Source of the DNA: Amblyornis subalaris
Taxonomy: Eukaryota > Chordata > Aves > Passeriformes > Ptilonorhynchidae
NCBI GenBank assembly: GCA_018881555.1
Contig: JACAXG010000081.1
Location: 726,399-790,398 of the forward strand
Direction: 5' to 3'
Length of the DNA: 64,000 nucleotides
The position numbers and the translations under genes were made by a program. Shown here in pieces: positions 42,261 to 52,627 of this stretch (position 1 is its first letter; every line of letters begins with the position of its first letter). Below the pieces are notes generated by a model. It had not been told where the DNA came from and did not search any database. It saw only the letters and a program-made list of their open reading frames with translations.

Positions 42261-42890
42261 TGGAAAAACAGGTGGAGGAGATGTCAGGGGCTGCTGTCAC
42301 CCCCGGCCCTCATGGGGTTTGAGCGTTATTCACTCTCTCGCCTTCCTGCTGCCGGCCGGGGAAGGGGGGGAGCGGGAAAGGGCTGGGCAGAGCAGCTGGA
42401 AATGCAGGATCTAACCCTGCACCTTTCATTTCTGTGCTGCACACACCACCAGCCTGATCCCACCAGACCCTCCAGAGGCTGCCAACCCCTCCCCTCTGCT
42501 TGTGGGGTCCTGGAACCTGCTGGGAAACTGGTGCTTCCCAGCCTCTCTCTCCCTCCCGCGGGCTCCAGGGCGGCCCAGGCACGAGTGGTCACGGCACGGA
42601 GCCCCTTCCTGCGGTCCCAGCCCAGCAGGCTGGAAGGACATCAGTGGCTTTTAGCGTGGCACAGCCAGATCCACACCGGCCTCACGCTGGGCTGCAGCAG
42701 CAGCCGTGGCAAATTCCCTCTCTGATTCCCTAATCCCTTCGAAGCCCTCGGAGGCTTTGCCGCCGCTCGGGAAGTTCCCACCAGTCCCGCTGGGAGCGGG
42801 GTGCTGGGAGGCAGCGGAGCTGCTCTCCTGGCTGATGTTCCCCCAAAGAGCACAAACAGTTCCCAGCAGCTCGATTCCTCCCCTCAGGGC
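42261..42890. other. GC-rich unique non-coding DNA
   Basis: Nothing specific is visible. Confidence 0.5.
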
Positions 42891-42894
42891 TCGG

Positions 42895-43110
42895 CAAGCA
42901 TAATTTTTCTTCACTAATACATCTTTTGCTTGATGAGCTGTCGATGGCAGGAGGATTTAATCTCCCGTACCCTTGCTCTCTCCCAAATCCACTAAGGTGA
43001 AGGCACTTCATTACAGAACCACTCAGCTGTCCGTTCCTATCGATCACGCCTTGGCATGGGTGACCTTGGATCGATGAGCTGCCGATTATTTAGTGCCTGT
43101 TTGCCCACAC
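42895..43110. promoter_or_regulatory. AT-rich island with repeated ATCGAT-type words
   Basis: The 14-mer GATGAGCTG(T/C)CGAT occurs at 42932-42945 and again at 43073-43086, 141 bp apart. CTATCGATCACG and GGATCGATGAG add further CGAT words, and CATAATTTTTC, GGATTTAATC and CGATTATTTAG make the island AT-rich. An enhancer with duplicated cut-homeodomain-like sites is a reasonable inference. Confidence 0.45.
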
Positions 43111-43735
43111 CAAATGCCAGCAGGGCTGGTACCAGCACCTGCACCCAGCCCCAGGAGGGAGCCTGGCACAGCTCCATCCCCAGGAGCTCACAGGGAGGAG
43201 CTGGGACACATAACTGTCCCCAACACCAACTCAGACACCAGGGTTTGCCATCTGGGTACAATTTGTTTCTTTTTCAAGTGGATTCAGGCCTCGGGTTTNA
43301 CACTTCCAAGTTTAAGACCTGTGTCCTGCTCCCAAGGTCCATCCCAGGCAGCATCACTCTGCTGCAGTGCAGTCCCACTCCCACCCCCCTGGGCAATCTC
43401 CCGCCACAGCTTTGCCTCCAGGAACACAANATTCCCATCAGGAAAAGGGCAGTGAGAGCCAAGACAGACCCAGTGATGTGCAGGGGTGTGAAACTCCCCT
43501 TTGCTCCCAGACCCAAACCTCTCNCTGTAACTCCGGTGATTCATCCGCCTCCGCGACGTCCCCTCCAACCAGTCACTGCCTTACTTTTTAATCAAATCCT
43601 TTGCTTCCCTTCCCTTCAGGAGCCAGAGCCATTTTTCTATTACATCCTGATTGATCAGGCCCTCGCCAGCCGCTGTCAGCCCCGTCCTGGTGCTTCATTT
43701 CCCATCCCCACACAGCGGGCTGTGGGCTGCGCCCG
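43111..43735. other. Unique non-coding DNA
   Basis: CCTGATTGATCAGG near 43646 is a near-palindrome with a PBX-like centre. Otherwise nothing is recognised. Confidence 0.5.
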
Positions 43736-43739
43736 CTCG

Positions 43740-43835
43740 CTCCAGCCGTACGTAAATGCACACAATTAAGGAGAGAAGGCAGAGGGAAAATTGATCCTAC
43801 TTTTGATTTGCTGCCCCCAGCTCCAAACCCCGCAT
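43740..43835. promoter_or_regulatory. Small AT-rich patch
   Basis: Contains CGTACGTAAATGC, CACACAATTAAGGAG and GAAAATTGATCC. A weak regulatory candidate. Confidence 0.3.
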
Positions 43836-44155
43836 CAAAGGGAGGGAGCAGCCNGCGTTAACCCCGAAACGCGGGAGGAGAGGAGGAGGAGGACGCGGAG
43901 GTGAGCCCACAACGCTGCTCAGCGCCAGGAGAAAGAGGCTCCATCCTTGTGCTGTGCTAAAAAAGCAGGAGGAGTCTCCAGGGCTCCAGCGTTCCTGGTG
44001 CTAATGAGTTGTTTTCCACTGTAAGAAACCGGGAGAACAAGCCCAGGCTCTGCTAAACAAGGACTGTGGCTACGCCGGGTCAGAGATCAGCCNCCCCGCG
44101 AAGAGAGCGCTGACAAGACGGTGAAAACACGGAATTAAACCTCTTTTCCCCCCCT
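43836..44155. other. GC-rich unique non-coding DNA
   Basis: Nothing specific is visible. Confidence 0.5.
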
Positions 44156-44159
44156 GCTT

Positions 44160-44760
44160 ATTGCTCGGCAGATTGANTGACTCCGATCCGCGCACATGTG
44201 GCTACAAAAGGCACGGCGGCCCTCGGGTGCTCCTGGGATCGCTGTGCGCCGGGAAGCGCCTTTGGGAGGGAGAGCTGCGCCCGCGCTCCGTGGGACAGAC
44301 CCGGGACAGAGCCCGTCTGCCCGACCACTGCAAAACCCCCGCGTCCGGTGGCGACAGAGGCCAGACGAGTCCATCCTCCCCGCTCTGCCGTTGAATCCCA
44401 TCCCCTCTCCCAGCACAANCCGGATGAGCCCCCATGCCGCCCTTTCCCGGCTGCTGCCGCGTCCCTGCTGGCACGGAGCTGCCTTATCTGTGCTGGCACA
44501 GGAGCGCGGGGCTGCCCTGCCATCAGCCATCGGCGGATTACAGCGCTTTATCAGTTTATTAGGGGACAAAAGGCGCTCAGCAGAAGGGTTCTGAGACAGC
44601 GNGAGCGGCTGATAAGAGCCTGCCTGGCTCATCAGACATCTCAGCCCCGGCTGGCACACGGCAGGCGGCGGGACCCTGGTGCAGAACAGGCACCCTGAGC
44701 GCTCGGGGCGCGGAGGGTGCTCCGGGAAGTCCCGGGGATGCGGGAGCGGCTCCCTGGAAG
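44160..44760. promoter_or_regulatory. CpG-rich region, possible orphan CpG island
   Basis: CpG is frequent across about 600 bp (for example CGATCCGCGCACATG, GCGCCCGCGCTCCG, CCCGCGTCCGGTGGCG). No gene is recognisable; a 285-codon minus-strand frame across it has no domain and is low-complexity Pro/Arg/Gly-rich. Confidence 0.35.
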
Positions 44761-45000
44761 CACCACCCGCTCCCCCTCCAGCGCTGGCAGAGGGAGGGGG
44801 CTGCCCGAACCCGGGCTGGTTTCTGCTCCCCGGGCTGCCCTGGGTGGGTCTCGGGTGCCACGCCNGGGTACGGAGCCCTCGGGGTCCCCAGAGGGGTGGC
44901 AGTGGCAAAAGAAGTAAAAAAACCCATGGTGGACGAAGCGTCAAGGCAATCCGTGTGAGAGCACCAGTGGAAAATCCCCAAGAGGTTTTCATTTTCCTTC
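44761..45000. other. GC-rich unique non-coding DNA
   Basis: Nothing specific is visible. Confidence 0.45.
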
Positions 45001-45004
45001 CAAA

Positions 45005-45235
45005 GTTTCACCCTACTCCATCACCTCTCCTCCTCCGCTTTTCTTTTTCTTTTTTTTTTTTTCCCCTCTATTCCTTTTAATTAACAATGTAATGGAACTC
45101 AATTCATTCGCAATCTATTCTGGCAAGAAACAACCCTCCCCGGACTCCAAATGACCTGACTAATAGGGTTAGAGGCTGTAAAAAGTGCAAGACAAAATTT
45201 TCAGCTTTCTCATCCTAATTATCTCCTCTGAGCAC
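45005..45235. promoter_or_regulatory. Polypyrimidine tract followed by an AT-rich island
   Basis: 45030-45080 is a C/T tract with a run of 14 T. From 45076 an AT-rich complex island follows with TTTTAATTAACAATGTAATGG, CAATTCATTCGC, CAAAATTTTCAGC and CCTAATTATCTCC. Its base-by-base complexity suggests a conserved element. Confidence 0.45.
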
Positions 45236-45475
45236 CGCGACAGCGCCGTGACACAGCGGCTCCGAGCCCCCCCAGGCTGCGAGGGGGACACGCTCTGCCT
45301 GGGCACACTCCCCGCATTCGGAAACTCCTAAAAAANCGCCGATTTTTCTCCCTCAAGCTCCCGTAACACACAGCCCAGGGCGACCAGTGTTGGTGGGAAT
45401 GGGAAATGGGGAGGGAGGAGGAGCGAGGGGTTGGCAAATAGGGCGAGTTGGTGTTTTGCCACTCTGAGGGTGAGA
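45236..45475. other. Unique non-coding DNA
   Basis: Nothing specific is visible. Confidence 0.45.
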
Positions 45476-45537
45476 GGGGAACGTGGATAAATAGGCTGGC
45501 AGTTAATGGTATTTGGAGACAGACAGACCCAGCAGGT

Positions 45538-45620
45538 AAATAATGATAATGATCTTCTAACGAGCTCGCATCTGCACAGCACCTTACCTCCAACTGAATC
45601 CCGAAATGCTCTACAAAAAA
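45538..45620 (+). mobile_element. Probable ancient SINE/LINE tail, possibly exapted
   Basis: After a short (AATGAT)-like run the sequence reads GCACAGCACCTTACC, a short spacer, AATCCCGAAATGCTCTACAAA. This order resembles the tails of several old vertebrate retroposon families, in which an AGCGCCTTTCA-type block precedes CCCAAAGCGCTTTACAAA. I recall the general pattern, not a specific family, so none is named. An AT-rich stretch upstream (AGTTAATGGTATTTGG, 45501-45516) may belong to the same element. Confidence 0.4.
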
Positions 45621-45625
45621 NAAAA

Positions 45626-46138
45626 TGATCCCAGCGCAGTCCCCCAGCCCTTTCCAGGTTTGTTGCCAGAACTGAAGGGATGTGTGGGAAACGCTGACTC
45701 CTCCTGGTGCTCAGCTGTGCCCAGCTCTGTCCCTCTACCCTCGGGACAATCCCACGACGCACACCAGGACACGGAGCAGTTTCCAACCAGCTGCCGAGGC
45801 CCTTTAGGAAAAGCCCCTCCTGCATCACATCCTCGGATTTTTTCCAGCNGGTTACCTCCGAGTTCTGGGAATCATTATTTAGGAGTTCTTAGACTGTTTC
45901 TTTTGGGATGTGACCTTAAAATGGAAGGTCTGACCCAGCCTTTGGTTTCCTCCCGAACCTTCCAACAACCTCCACATCCCGATCCATCTCCGGGTGAATC
46001 ANCCCAGCAAACTGGAGCTGTTATTAACTCTCTGCAGGCTGGAATGGGTGTGATCCCCCAAGCCGTGGGGGAATCTTGTCTTCCAAGACCTTTGGGGCAA
46101 AAGTTGAGCGTTCAGGGCTCCGTTCCAGTCCAGCCCCG
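45626..46138. other. Unique non-coding DNA
   Basis: Nothing specific is visible. Confidence 0.45.
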
Positions 46139-46139
46139 C

Positions 46140-46350
46140 TCTAATTTCCAACTCTATTTGTTCTATTGAGCGGTTATCAAGTTAAAAATGCAAGGACTAT
46201 GGATTTCTTTCCAGCTTAAACATCTGAAAACAAATGTGCTAATGAGCGATCTGACCACTATAAAAATGATTGCTGACAGCACTTCAAGGACCCAACTTTA
46301 CTGCCTTCAAAAGCACTAAGAGCAGCAGAATGCAACTGGCTGTCCCAGGG
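46140..46350. promoter_or_regulatory. AT-rich island with PBX/MEIS-type pair, strong candidate
   Basis: TGATTG (46267-46272) and TGACAG (46274-46279) are separated by one base, giving a spaced form of the PBX-MEIS composite TGATTGACAG. Other words are CTATTTGTTCTATTGAGCGG, GTTATCAAGTTAAAAATGC, ACAAATGTGCTAATGAGC and CACTATAAAAATG. There is no N between 46002 and 46422 and no coding signal. Confidence 0.5.
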
Positions 46351-46608
46351 CCATCCATCCAGCCTCGGCCAGGGGGGAATTTCCAGATGAATGCTTATAG
46401 GAGAATAAAACAGTCAGGGAGGNAGACAGGAAAGCCAGGAATCAAATAATCCCTTGCCAAAGCTGCTCCAAGCCTCCTCCAACTAATTCACGCTTAAGAG
46501 GCCAAAGGACAAGATTTCCAGATGCTCNGAATCTCTTCCACCAGTGCGGCTCAGCGTGGCAGGGAGCAACACCCCAGTTGGGAAGAGACAGTCCTGACCC
46601 AGGTACAG
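46351..46608. other. Unique non-coding DNA
   Basis: Nothing specific is visible. Confidence 0.45.
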
Positions 46609-46692
46609 CCTCCCCGAGGGCTTTTTCCTGCCAGAGATTTCCAGGTAAAACCTCCCCAAGGGCTTTCTCCTGCCGGAGATTTCCTCCTACAC
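46609..46692. repeat. 42-bp tandem duplication, two copies
   Basis: Both copies start CCTCCCC(G/A)AGGGCTTT (46609 and 46651) and continue CCTGCC(A/G)GAGATTTCC. They differ at only a few positions over about 38 bp. The 14-codon length keeps a frame open, but no gene is supported. Confidence 0.9.
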
Positions 46693-46779
46693 CGTCCGAG
46701 GGGACGGAGGGATGGAAATTACAGAGCTGCTGGGATCCAGGCTTCAGCTTCGAGGTATTTGAACAAAANCTCGCTCAGT

Positions 46780-46905
46780 GCCTGGTGAATGATGGTCCAA
46801 TTGGTGCTGCCCATCTGTCAGGATATAATCCTCACCGAAGGAACAAAAAGGGGCATTAAAAAACAAACCCGGCACCATTTAAACACAGATTGGAGCTTTA
46901 TGGGC
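46780..46905. promoter_or_regulatory. AT-rich island, candidate regulatory element
   Basis: Contains TGGTCCAATTGGTGCTG, the E-box-bearing CCCATCTGTCAGG, GGATATAATCC (palindromic bicoid-type word) and CACCATTTAAACACAG. Composition and motifs only. Confidence 0.4.
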
Positions 46906-47515
46906 GTTTCACCTGCCCCTCGTTCCTCTGCTCGTTGCCCATCCCGGGCTCTCTTTGTTTTCCCAATCACCCACCTCTTCCCTCTGTGCCATCGCTTTAG
47001 AGCCAGGAAAAGGGAGAGGTGCCAAAGCCAAAGTCGTTTAACTTGTCGTTCTGACATCCCCTGGAACGGCCAGGAGGGACAGAGCCAGCCCGAGGCCGCG
47101 ATCCCAGCGCAGATGGGATCCTCTCCCATGCCCTGGCACGGCCGCTCCTGCGCTGGCACGAGCGGGGCTGGCTCCGGGCGCGGGGAAGCGCTGCCGTGGG
47201 ATTCTCTGCCATGGGGACTCCCATCCCATCCCGTCCCAGCCCTGAGCAGGAGGAGACCCAAGGGCTGCTGGGGAATGCAGAGATCCTGCAGCCCTCAGGG
47301 GACCCGCTGGCCTCATCCCGCGAGCCCGGGAAGAGGTCAGGGAAGAGGCTGTGAGGGATGCGAGGCGATGGCACGGGTGACTCAGCCAGCCCCGGAATGA
47401 GGGCTCCTTCCACTCCTGCGCCAAAAGGACTCCCTCGCCGCCCTGACAGCCGGGACATGCCACACGCACCACTCGAAAGCTTTTCCTTCTGGGTGAGACT
47501 GAATGAGGCCAGAAT
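46906..47515. other. GC-rich unique non-coding DNA
   Basis: Nothing specific is visible. Confidence 0.5.
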
Positions 47516-47519
47516 TGCA

Positions 47520-47545
47520 GGAGGAGGAGGAGGAGGAGGAGGAGG
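47520..47545. repeat. (GGA)8 microsatellite
   Basis: A pure purine GGA triplet run that ends at two ambiguous bases (47546 and 47550), which suggests length heterozygosity or poor read agreement. Confidence 0.95.
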
Positions 47546-47550
47546 NAGAN

Positions 47551-49160
47551 CAAGTCAGCTTAACCTCAGGTCCAAGGCGTGAGCAAGAGACTCCCATGCT
47601 CTGGCATCTGGGCCAGAACGAGCAGATGGAAGCAGAGACACCGCTTGGGGTCACGTCCTGGCTTTGTCACCCATCTGCTGTCCCTGAGCTTCGCTCCCAT
47701 CCTGCCTTTACCCTCCTTGTCCCTTCAGACTGCGGCATCTTTCACACCTGCTAANAACTCACACCCTCCCCGGCACGGACAGCTCCGTTTTGAGGAAGTC
47801 TAATCACCGGGATGGAGTTGGTAATAGGAATAAATAGGAAAATAAAAGGGCAACGACCTTCCCAGCGGTTCCCACCCATTCCTGAGGTCCCTGCAGCCTC
47901 ACGCAGAGGGGCAGGGGCTCGCTGCAGGGCTGCCCTGTGCGGGCACCCGGGAGCACACGGCATTCCCAATCCCAGGGAAGCAGCAGCACGCGGCAACCCA
48001 GCCTGATCCAGAGGGCACGCCGGGATACAGAGAACACGCTCCTGCCTTCAGATGAATTGGAAGTGAACCACAAATTGCTAAAACCGTGTCAGGGGATGAA
48101 AGCGACTTCACTGCTGCCTAATCGGTGCTCAGGAGCAGCCCAGCTCTGGGTGGTTTTGCAGGAGCCACCGTGGGCATTCTTGCCCTGGCAATTCCAAGCC
48201 AGATTTGCTTTAAGCCCTCCTGCTTTGGCCAGCCTGGCTGCTCCAGCCCTGCACTCCCGCTGGGATCTGAGAGCCGGGGGCCGATCCCGCAGGCTCTGAG
48301 CATCCATCCACCTGCCAGGGTCCCCTGCCACGCAGAGCAAGTCACTCCAGCTGCTCTGCCGAAGGCTGAGCTCCTCTCCTGGCACCGACAACCAGCTCAC
48401 TGGGACCAGTGGGACCAGCAAACTGCAGCCACCAGGCCCAGCTGGCACAGGCACAGAGAGCCCACACCGACAGAGCCAGAGAGGGCTGGGTTTATTGTCA
48501 CCTTCTTGTCCCCAAAGGCTCAGAGCTCAACCCCAAGGGCTTTTTAAAATGCTGGATAAACCCTTCCCTCACGCCCAGCACGCAGGGGAAGGGAAACTTA
48601 AAAGCTCAAGAGGTTAAAGGACTTTCCCGAGACACTGCCCTGCTGGACTGTCCGGGGCTAATCCGATCTGCTCTCCTTACAGCCCAGGTCTGGAGCTTCC
48701 CACGAAAGGCTGGGAGAGGATGTGTCAGGGGACTCCCCAGCACCTCCCAGCATGGTAGGAGCCCAGAGTCCAGCCCTCTGCAGATGGGTTCTGCAGAGTG
48801 ACACGGAGCATCCCACGCACGGCAGAGCAGAGCCAGCACGGCCCTCCAAGGGCTCAGCTCCAGCCTCGGGGAGGAGGNAAAACAACCGCTTCCTCCTCGT
48901 AAAACACGGGTTTTATTAGCTAGAAACGTCAAACGGCTTTGCAGGAGGATGAACACCAGGGCAAGCTGCCCACTCTGGCCAGATGTGAACTGCAAGACGC
49001 AGAAGCACCTCCTAGGCAGACACAGCTCATCCTCTCAGATGATGCTCTCCAGAACATCGTTCTGCCCATCCCAGCAGCTTCTTTCAGTTCAAACCACCCA
49101 GTCTCTGTCCCAGAGGAGCGCCCGGGCTGTGTTGTCACACCTGAGAGAGAAACAAAACCA
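47551..49160. other. Mostly GC-rich unique non-coding DNA
   Basis: A small AT patch at 47800-47850 (GTCTAATCACCGGG, GGTAATAGGAATAAATAGG) is present. No gene is recognised. Confidence 0.5.
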
Positions 49161-49164
49161 CTCG

Positions 49165-49510
49165 ACTCGGAGCGGTGACGACAGCTCCGCGCTTCCTCCT
49201 GCCTCTCCCGAGCGCCGCTTCCCACCGGCTTCCCCCTCTCGTCCCGGCGCGCCCCTCTCCTGTTCCCCCGCGCGGCTCCCATCGATCGGGGATGAATCAG
49301 GCGGCTCGTGGCGACACGGATCGCCACTTCTCGCAAGGGCTGCTCGCACATCACGCCAACACATCCTCCCGGCAGAACACTTCAGAGAGCCTTCGCAAGC
49401 AATTAGCGTTCCCGGGCTCCCGCCGGGAGCGGGGGACATTAAAGGGAACACGCTCCGTGCGGCCACACGCGCTCGGACTCGTGTGTTGACACCGGGGGAT
49501 CGGCGTTTTC
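49165..49510. promoter_or_regulatory. CpG-island-like segment with homeodomain word
   Basis: CpG is dense across about 340 bp (CTCGACTCGGAGCGG, GTCCCGGCGCGCCCC, CCCCGCGCGGCTCCC, CATCGATCGGGG). AAGCAATTAGCG sits near 49397. It is the most island-like CpG cluster in the second half, and no gene start is evident. Confidence 0.4.
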
Positions 49511-50020
49511 TCCTCGCTGGTGGGACTGCTCCCACTTCCCNGGGAAGTCTCCTGCGGGAGGAGCTGGGTTTACTCCATTCGCAAAGGCCCTCTCNGGGGG
49601 TTCTTTCCGTGCTCCGGGTTTGCCAAATAGGGATGGATCTTTGATTCCAGGCCATCCTCACAGTCTCTGTCCACCCCAGGAGAGCGGGCAGGACAGTCAC
49701 CATCCCTGGCATTCAGAAAATCCAGCTCTGCCCCTGGACCTCAGCAAGACTCCAGCTCCCATTGATCCCACAGGGATCGAACACCCCCAAATTCCCTCGT
49801 GGCTTTGGGCCTGGATAAGCAACCTGGGTGAGTTTGTCCCAGCCAATCGATGGGAAGGATTGAACCTCTGTTCCCTCACACCCCGTTCACCAGCGCCCCA
49901 AAGCCCCGGGCCATCCTTCCTTCCCCTAAATCCGCTGCCTTATGCCTTCATGCCCTTTTCCCGTTCCTGGAGAGGTGACCTGCAGGGAGCTGCTGCCAGC
50001 AGGGCCCGGGCGATCCTGCC
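49511..50020. other. Unique non-coding DNA
   Basis: Nothing specific is visible. Confidence 0.45.
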
Positions 50021-50024
50021 AGTG

Positions 50025-50295
50025 CAAACACCAATAATCACAGCTTATTTACACCCTCCAGCTTGCACTGAGCTGAATGAACTCATTTAAGCCAGCAACG
50101 GGTCAAGCCAACAGTAACTTGTCTCCATCAGACCGACGGNAGGGCCAGGGGAGTCGCGGGAGGGAGAAGCCCTTTTATCCTAATTAAAGCACAACCTGGC
50201 AGAGCTCAGCTCCCACCTTTCCAACACCTCCCACCAAACTGCTTAATCACAAGCAAATGAGTTTCTGTAATTACAGCAGGAAGGGATTTATCTTG
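50025..50295. promoter_or_regulatory. AT-rich island in two parts, candidate regulatory element
   Basis: Part one (50025-50125) has CCAATAATCACAGC, TTATTTACACC and CTCATTTAAGCC. Part two (50170-50295) has CCTAATTAAAGCAC, GCTTAATCACAAGC, TGTAATTACAGC (palindromic) and GATTTATCTTGGG. Confidence 0.4.
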
Positions 50296-50845
50296 GGACG
50301 CCGAGGTGGAGCAGCACGACCTGCGGAGAAGGGCGGTGTCAGCAGAGGGGGATCTCCGAGCCGCGAGTCCCTAAATCCCTCCCCAATCCATTCCACAGCC
50401 AGCAAGCATCAGTTTCTGTGTGCTCAGACTCCAGGGATCGCCTGTGTGTGCTGTCTGGCACCAAACCTGCTCCAGGAGGGAGCAGGAGCATCCCTGGGCA
50501 GGGAAGGATCCGTGGCACGTGTGCAGTCACCTGCTGCGGTCACCTGCCCAGGCTGAGCAATCCAAACCCAAATCTGTCTATTTTTTTCCTCTCAAGACAA
50601 ATGAAGATGTTTTTCCAAGCTGCGATGGGATCTGACCACTGGGCTGATTTTTTTCCTGCAGCACTGTTTGGTCACAGCCCGGGAGAGCCAGAGGGGCCAC
50701 GGGGGCACTTCTGCCCCTGGCCACAGATACCCAGGGAAAGCAGTGAGAAAGGGCTCCTGCAGCAGCTCCCCCTCCTCTCTATTCATCCCCTGCTTCTGCA
50801 AACAGCTGGAAGAAGGAATTCCTCGGCTTCACCAGGCTCTTGTCT
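50296..50845. other. Unique non-coding DNA
   Basis: Nothing specific is visible. Confidence 0.45.
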
Positions 50846-50849
50846 TAGC

Positions 50850-50900
50850 AACTGCGTTTAAGTCAATATTTATTCGCTGTATATGGCAACTTTAGTCAGG
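50850..50900. promoter_or_regulatory. Small AT-rich patch
   Basis: Contains GCGTTTAAGTCAATATTTATTC and CTGTATATGGC. A weak regulatory candidate. Confidence 0.25.
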
Positions 50901-51680
50901 GAAAACAAACACTGCTGCACACACCGCCTGGGAAAGGCAGGTTTTGACTTCCTGGGGAAAGCTCTGGAGCAGGAGCTGCTCTTGGAAAGCTCTGGAGCAC
51001 GTGCTGCTCTCCCCAGCAGCCCGGGGAGCTGCCTGCAGTGGCTGCAGTCGCCGAGGTCGTGTGTTTCTCAGCACAGGACTGGCAATTTTACCGAGCAGAA
51101 GGGGCCGCAGCCCCGGCCCAGACTGATCGATGCTTTACACATGTAAATAAGCACAACGGCTCCATCTGAAAGCTCAGCAGGAATTTTCCATCTCCACAGC
51201 CTCTCCGAGGAGAACAGAGCCCAGAATTCATTCACACCAGGCCATCGCAGAGCCTGTTTCCCAGCTCCTGGCTCGACATCCCTCAAAATCAAGAGGAGAA
51301 TCANTTCCCTCAAGCTCGGGCTTTGGAATGAATGCAAAGCACTCGGGAGCAAACGCAAGGGGCTGAACGCTCCAAGCTCTGCCCGGCCAAGGCTGCCTCG
51401 GGCACGCCGGCTGCTCCCAGCCCCCGGAGCCTTCCCCGCGCTCCCAAAGTCCTGCTTGGCAAAGGTTTAGGAAGCTGCAGGTCGCGTCTTACTGTCCAAA
51501 CACACCCCCACAGCAGCACACCGGCCTCTCCCGACCCTCTCCCCTTCTTTGCCCGGAGCCTCTTCCCTTCCCACGGAACTTCCCACCTCTCCTGGTTTGC
51601 CTGAAGGGTCTTGGCTGCACCCCTGGGAATCCCATGGGCTCCGTGGGAAGCAGCTTCGGCCTTTGGATTAAACTGGAAGG
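50901..51680. other. Unique non-coding DNA
   Basis: GCTCTGGAGCA(G/C)G(A/T)GCTGCTC occurs twice near 50961 and 50989, a short duplication. A small patch with CATGTAAATAAGCAC lies near 51139. Nothing else is recognised. Confidence 0.45.
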
Positions 51681-51684
51681 AATA

Positions 51685-51960
51685 TTTAAAAAAAAACAAA
51701 ACAAAACAAAACAAAANAACCCCCCAACAACAACAAAAAAGATCAGAACTACAACAACAACAACAAAAAATCAGAAGCTTCTGTTACACCCAAAAGCAGC
51801 AGGTTCATGCACTTTTGGAAGCACTTCTGAAAGGCAGATTAGATCAATACAGAGATGGAAAGCACAGGCAGCACACAGGCAGCAGTCCCTTGTTTTATTC
51901 CACACAGATTCACATTAAANAAAAAAAAANNAAAAAAAAATCTAAACAAAAAAANNCCAA
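51685..51960. repeat. A-rich simple-repeat region
   Basis: (AAAAC)n at 51689-51715 is followed by (AAC)n runs at 51725-51738 and 51752-51768, then a second A-rich stretch at 51910-51960 with five N. The Ns mark poor homopolymer resolution. Confidence 0.85.
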
Positions 51961-52470
51961 ACCATTACAGTCAGAAAAGCAGAGCAGGAACAATGATTTC
52001 TTGATTTCCCATATTTTATTTTCCCCACCAGCGACTTTCAGATCAAACCCACTCACTTTCCAAGCCCCAGCGAGTGCTTTTTGCCCCCCAGCTCCAGCTG
52101 AGCTCTCTGACTTCACACCCCGAGCCCACCACGAGCCCCCCACCCCAGAGCTGCGATGGCTCCGCGCTCACACGGGGCGGGGGGGCTCCGGTTTTCCCCT
52201 GGACAGCTGCAGCCGAGGCTGCAACAGCGAAAGCTAAACACAAAAAAAAGAGTAAAATATAAACCAAAGCCCAACCGACTTCATCTGTCTGGCGTGGGAC
52301 AATGGCCCGGGTTGCCCGTTCTGGGTCCTGTCCTGGGGACCCGGCGGGGACCCCGCACTCCATGCTGTCCCCACCCCGGACAGCCCTCGGCGCTCAGAGC
52401 TGGCACCAGCGCGGGACTCGGCGCGTTAATTAAAGGTTAATGAACGGGAGCAGTTCATTAGGCACAGACA
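51961..52470. other. Unique non-coding DNA
   Basis: An AT-rich patch at 51985-52030 (TGATTTCTTGATTTCCC, ATATTTTATTTTCC) and GCGCGTTAATTAAAGGTTAATG near 52420 precede the CTCF-type site. No coding signal is seen. Confidence 0.45.
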
Positions 52471-52473
52471 TCA

Positions 52474-52487
52474 GTGCCCTCTACTGG
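52474..52487 (-). promoter_or_regulatory. CTCF core motif, perfect match
   Basis: GTGCCCTCTACTGG on the plus strand is CCAGTAGAGGGCAC on the minus strand. It fits all 14 positions of the CTCF core CCASYAGRKGGCRS. A perfect match is expected about 0.03 times in 64 kb at random. CTCF binds such sites as a chromatin-loop anchor or insulator. The site lies about 140 bp from the (CCCCAT)12 array. Confidence 0.65.
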
Positions 52488-52627
52488 GACCAGTCAGAAG
52501 GGGCTGTGGGGGCGCCCGGAGTGGCTCCCACCGAGGGCTGGATGTGCCCCGGGGGGGAAAGCCCCGGTGGGTGCGGGAGAGCTGCGGTACCTGCTCGGGT
52601 GAGTCTTCCCCGCGCAGGCTCCTTCCT
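52488..52627. other. GC-rich, CpG-containing spacer
   Basis: Contains a consensus donor-like word (CTCGGGTGAGTC) near 52596. No exon can be supported. Confidence 0.45.

Noticed and set aside
44135..44992. 285-codon open frame on the minus strand
   Set aside because: CpG-rich stop-poor sequence with several ambiguous codons and no domain.
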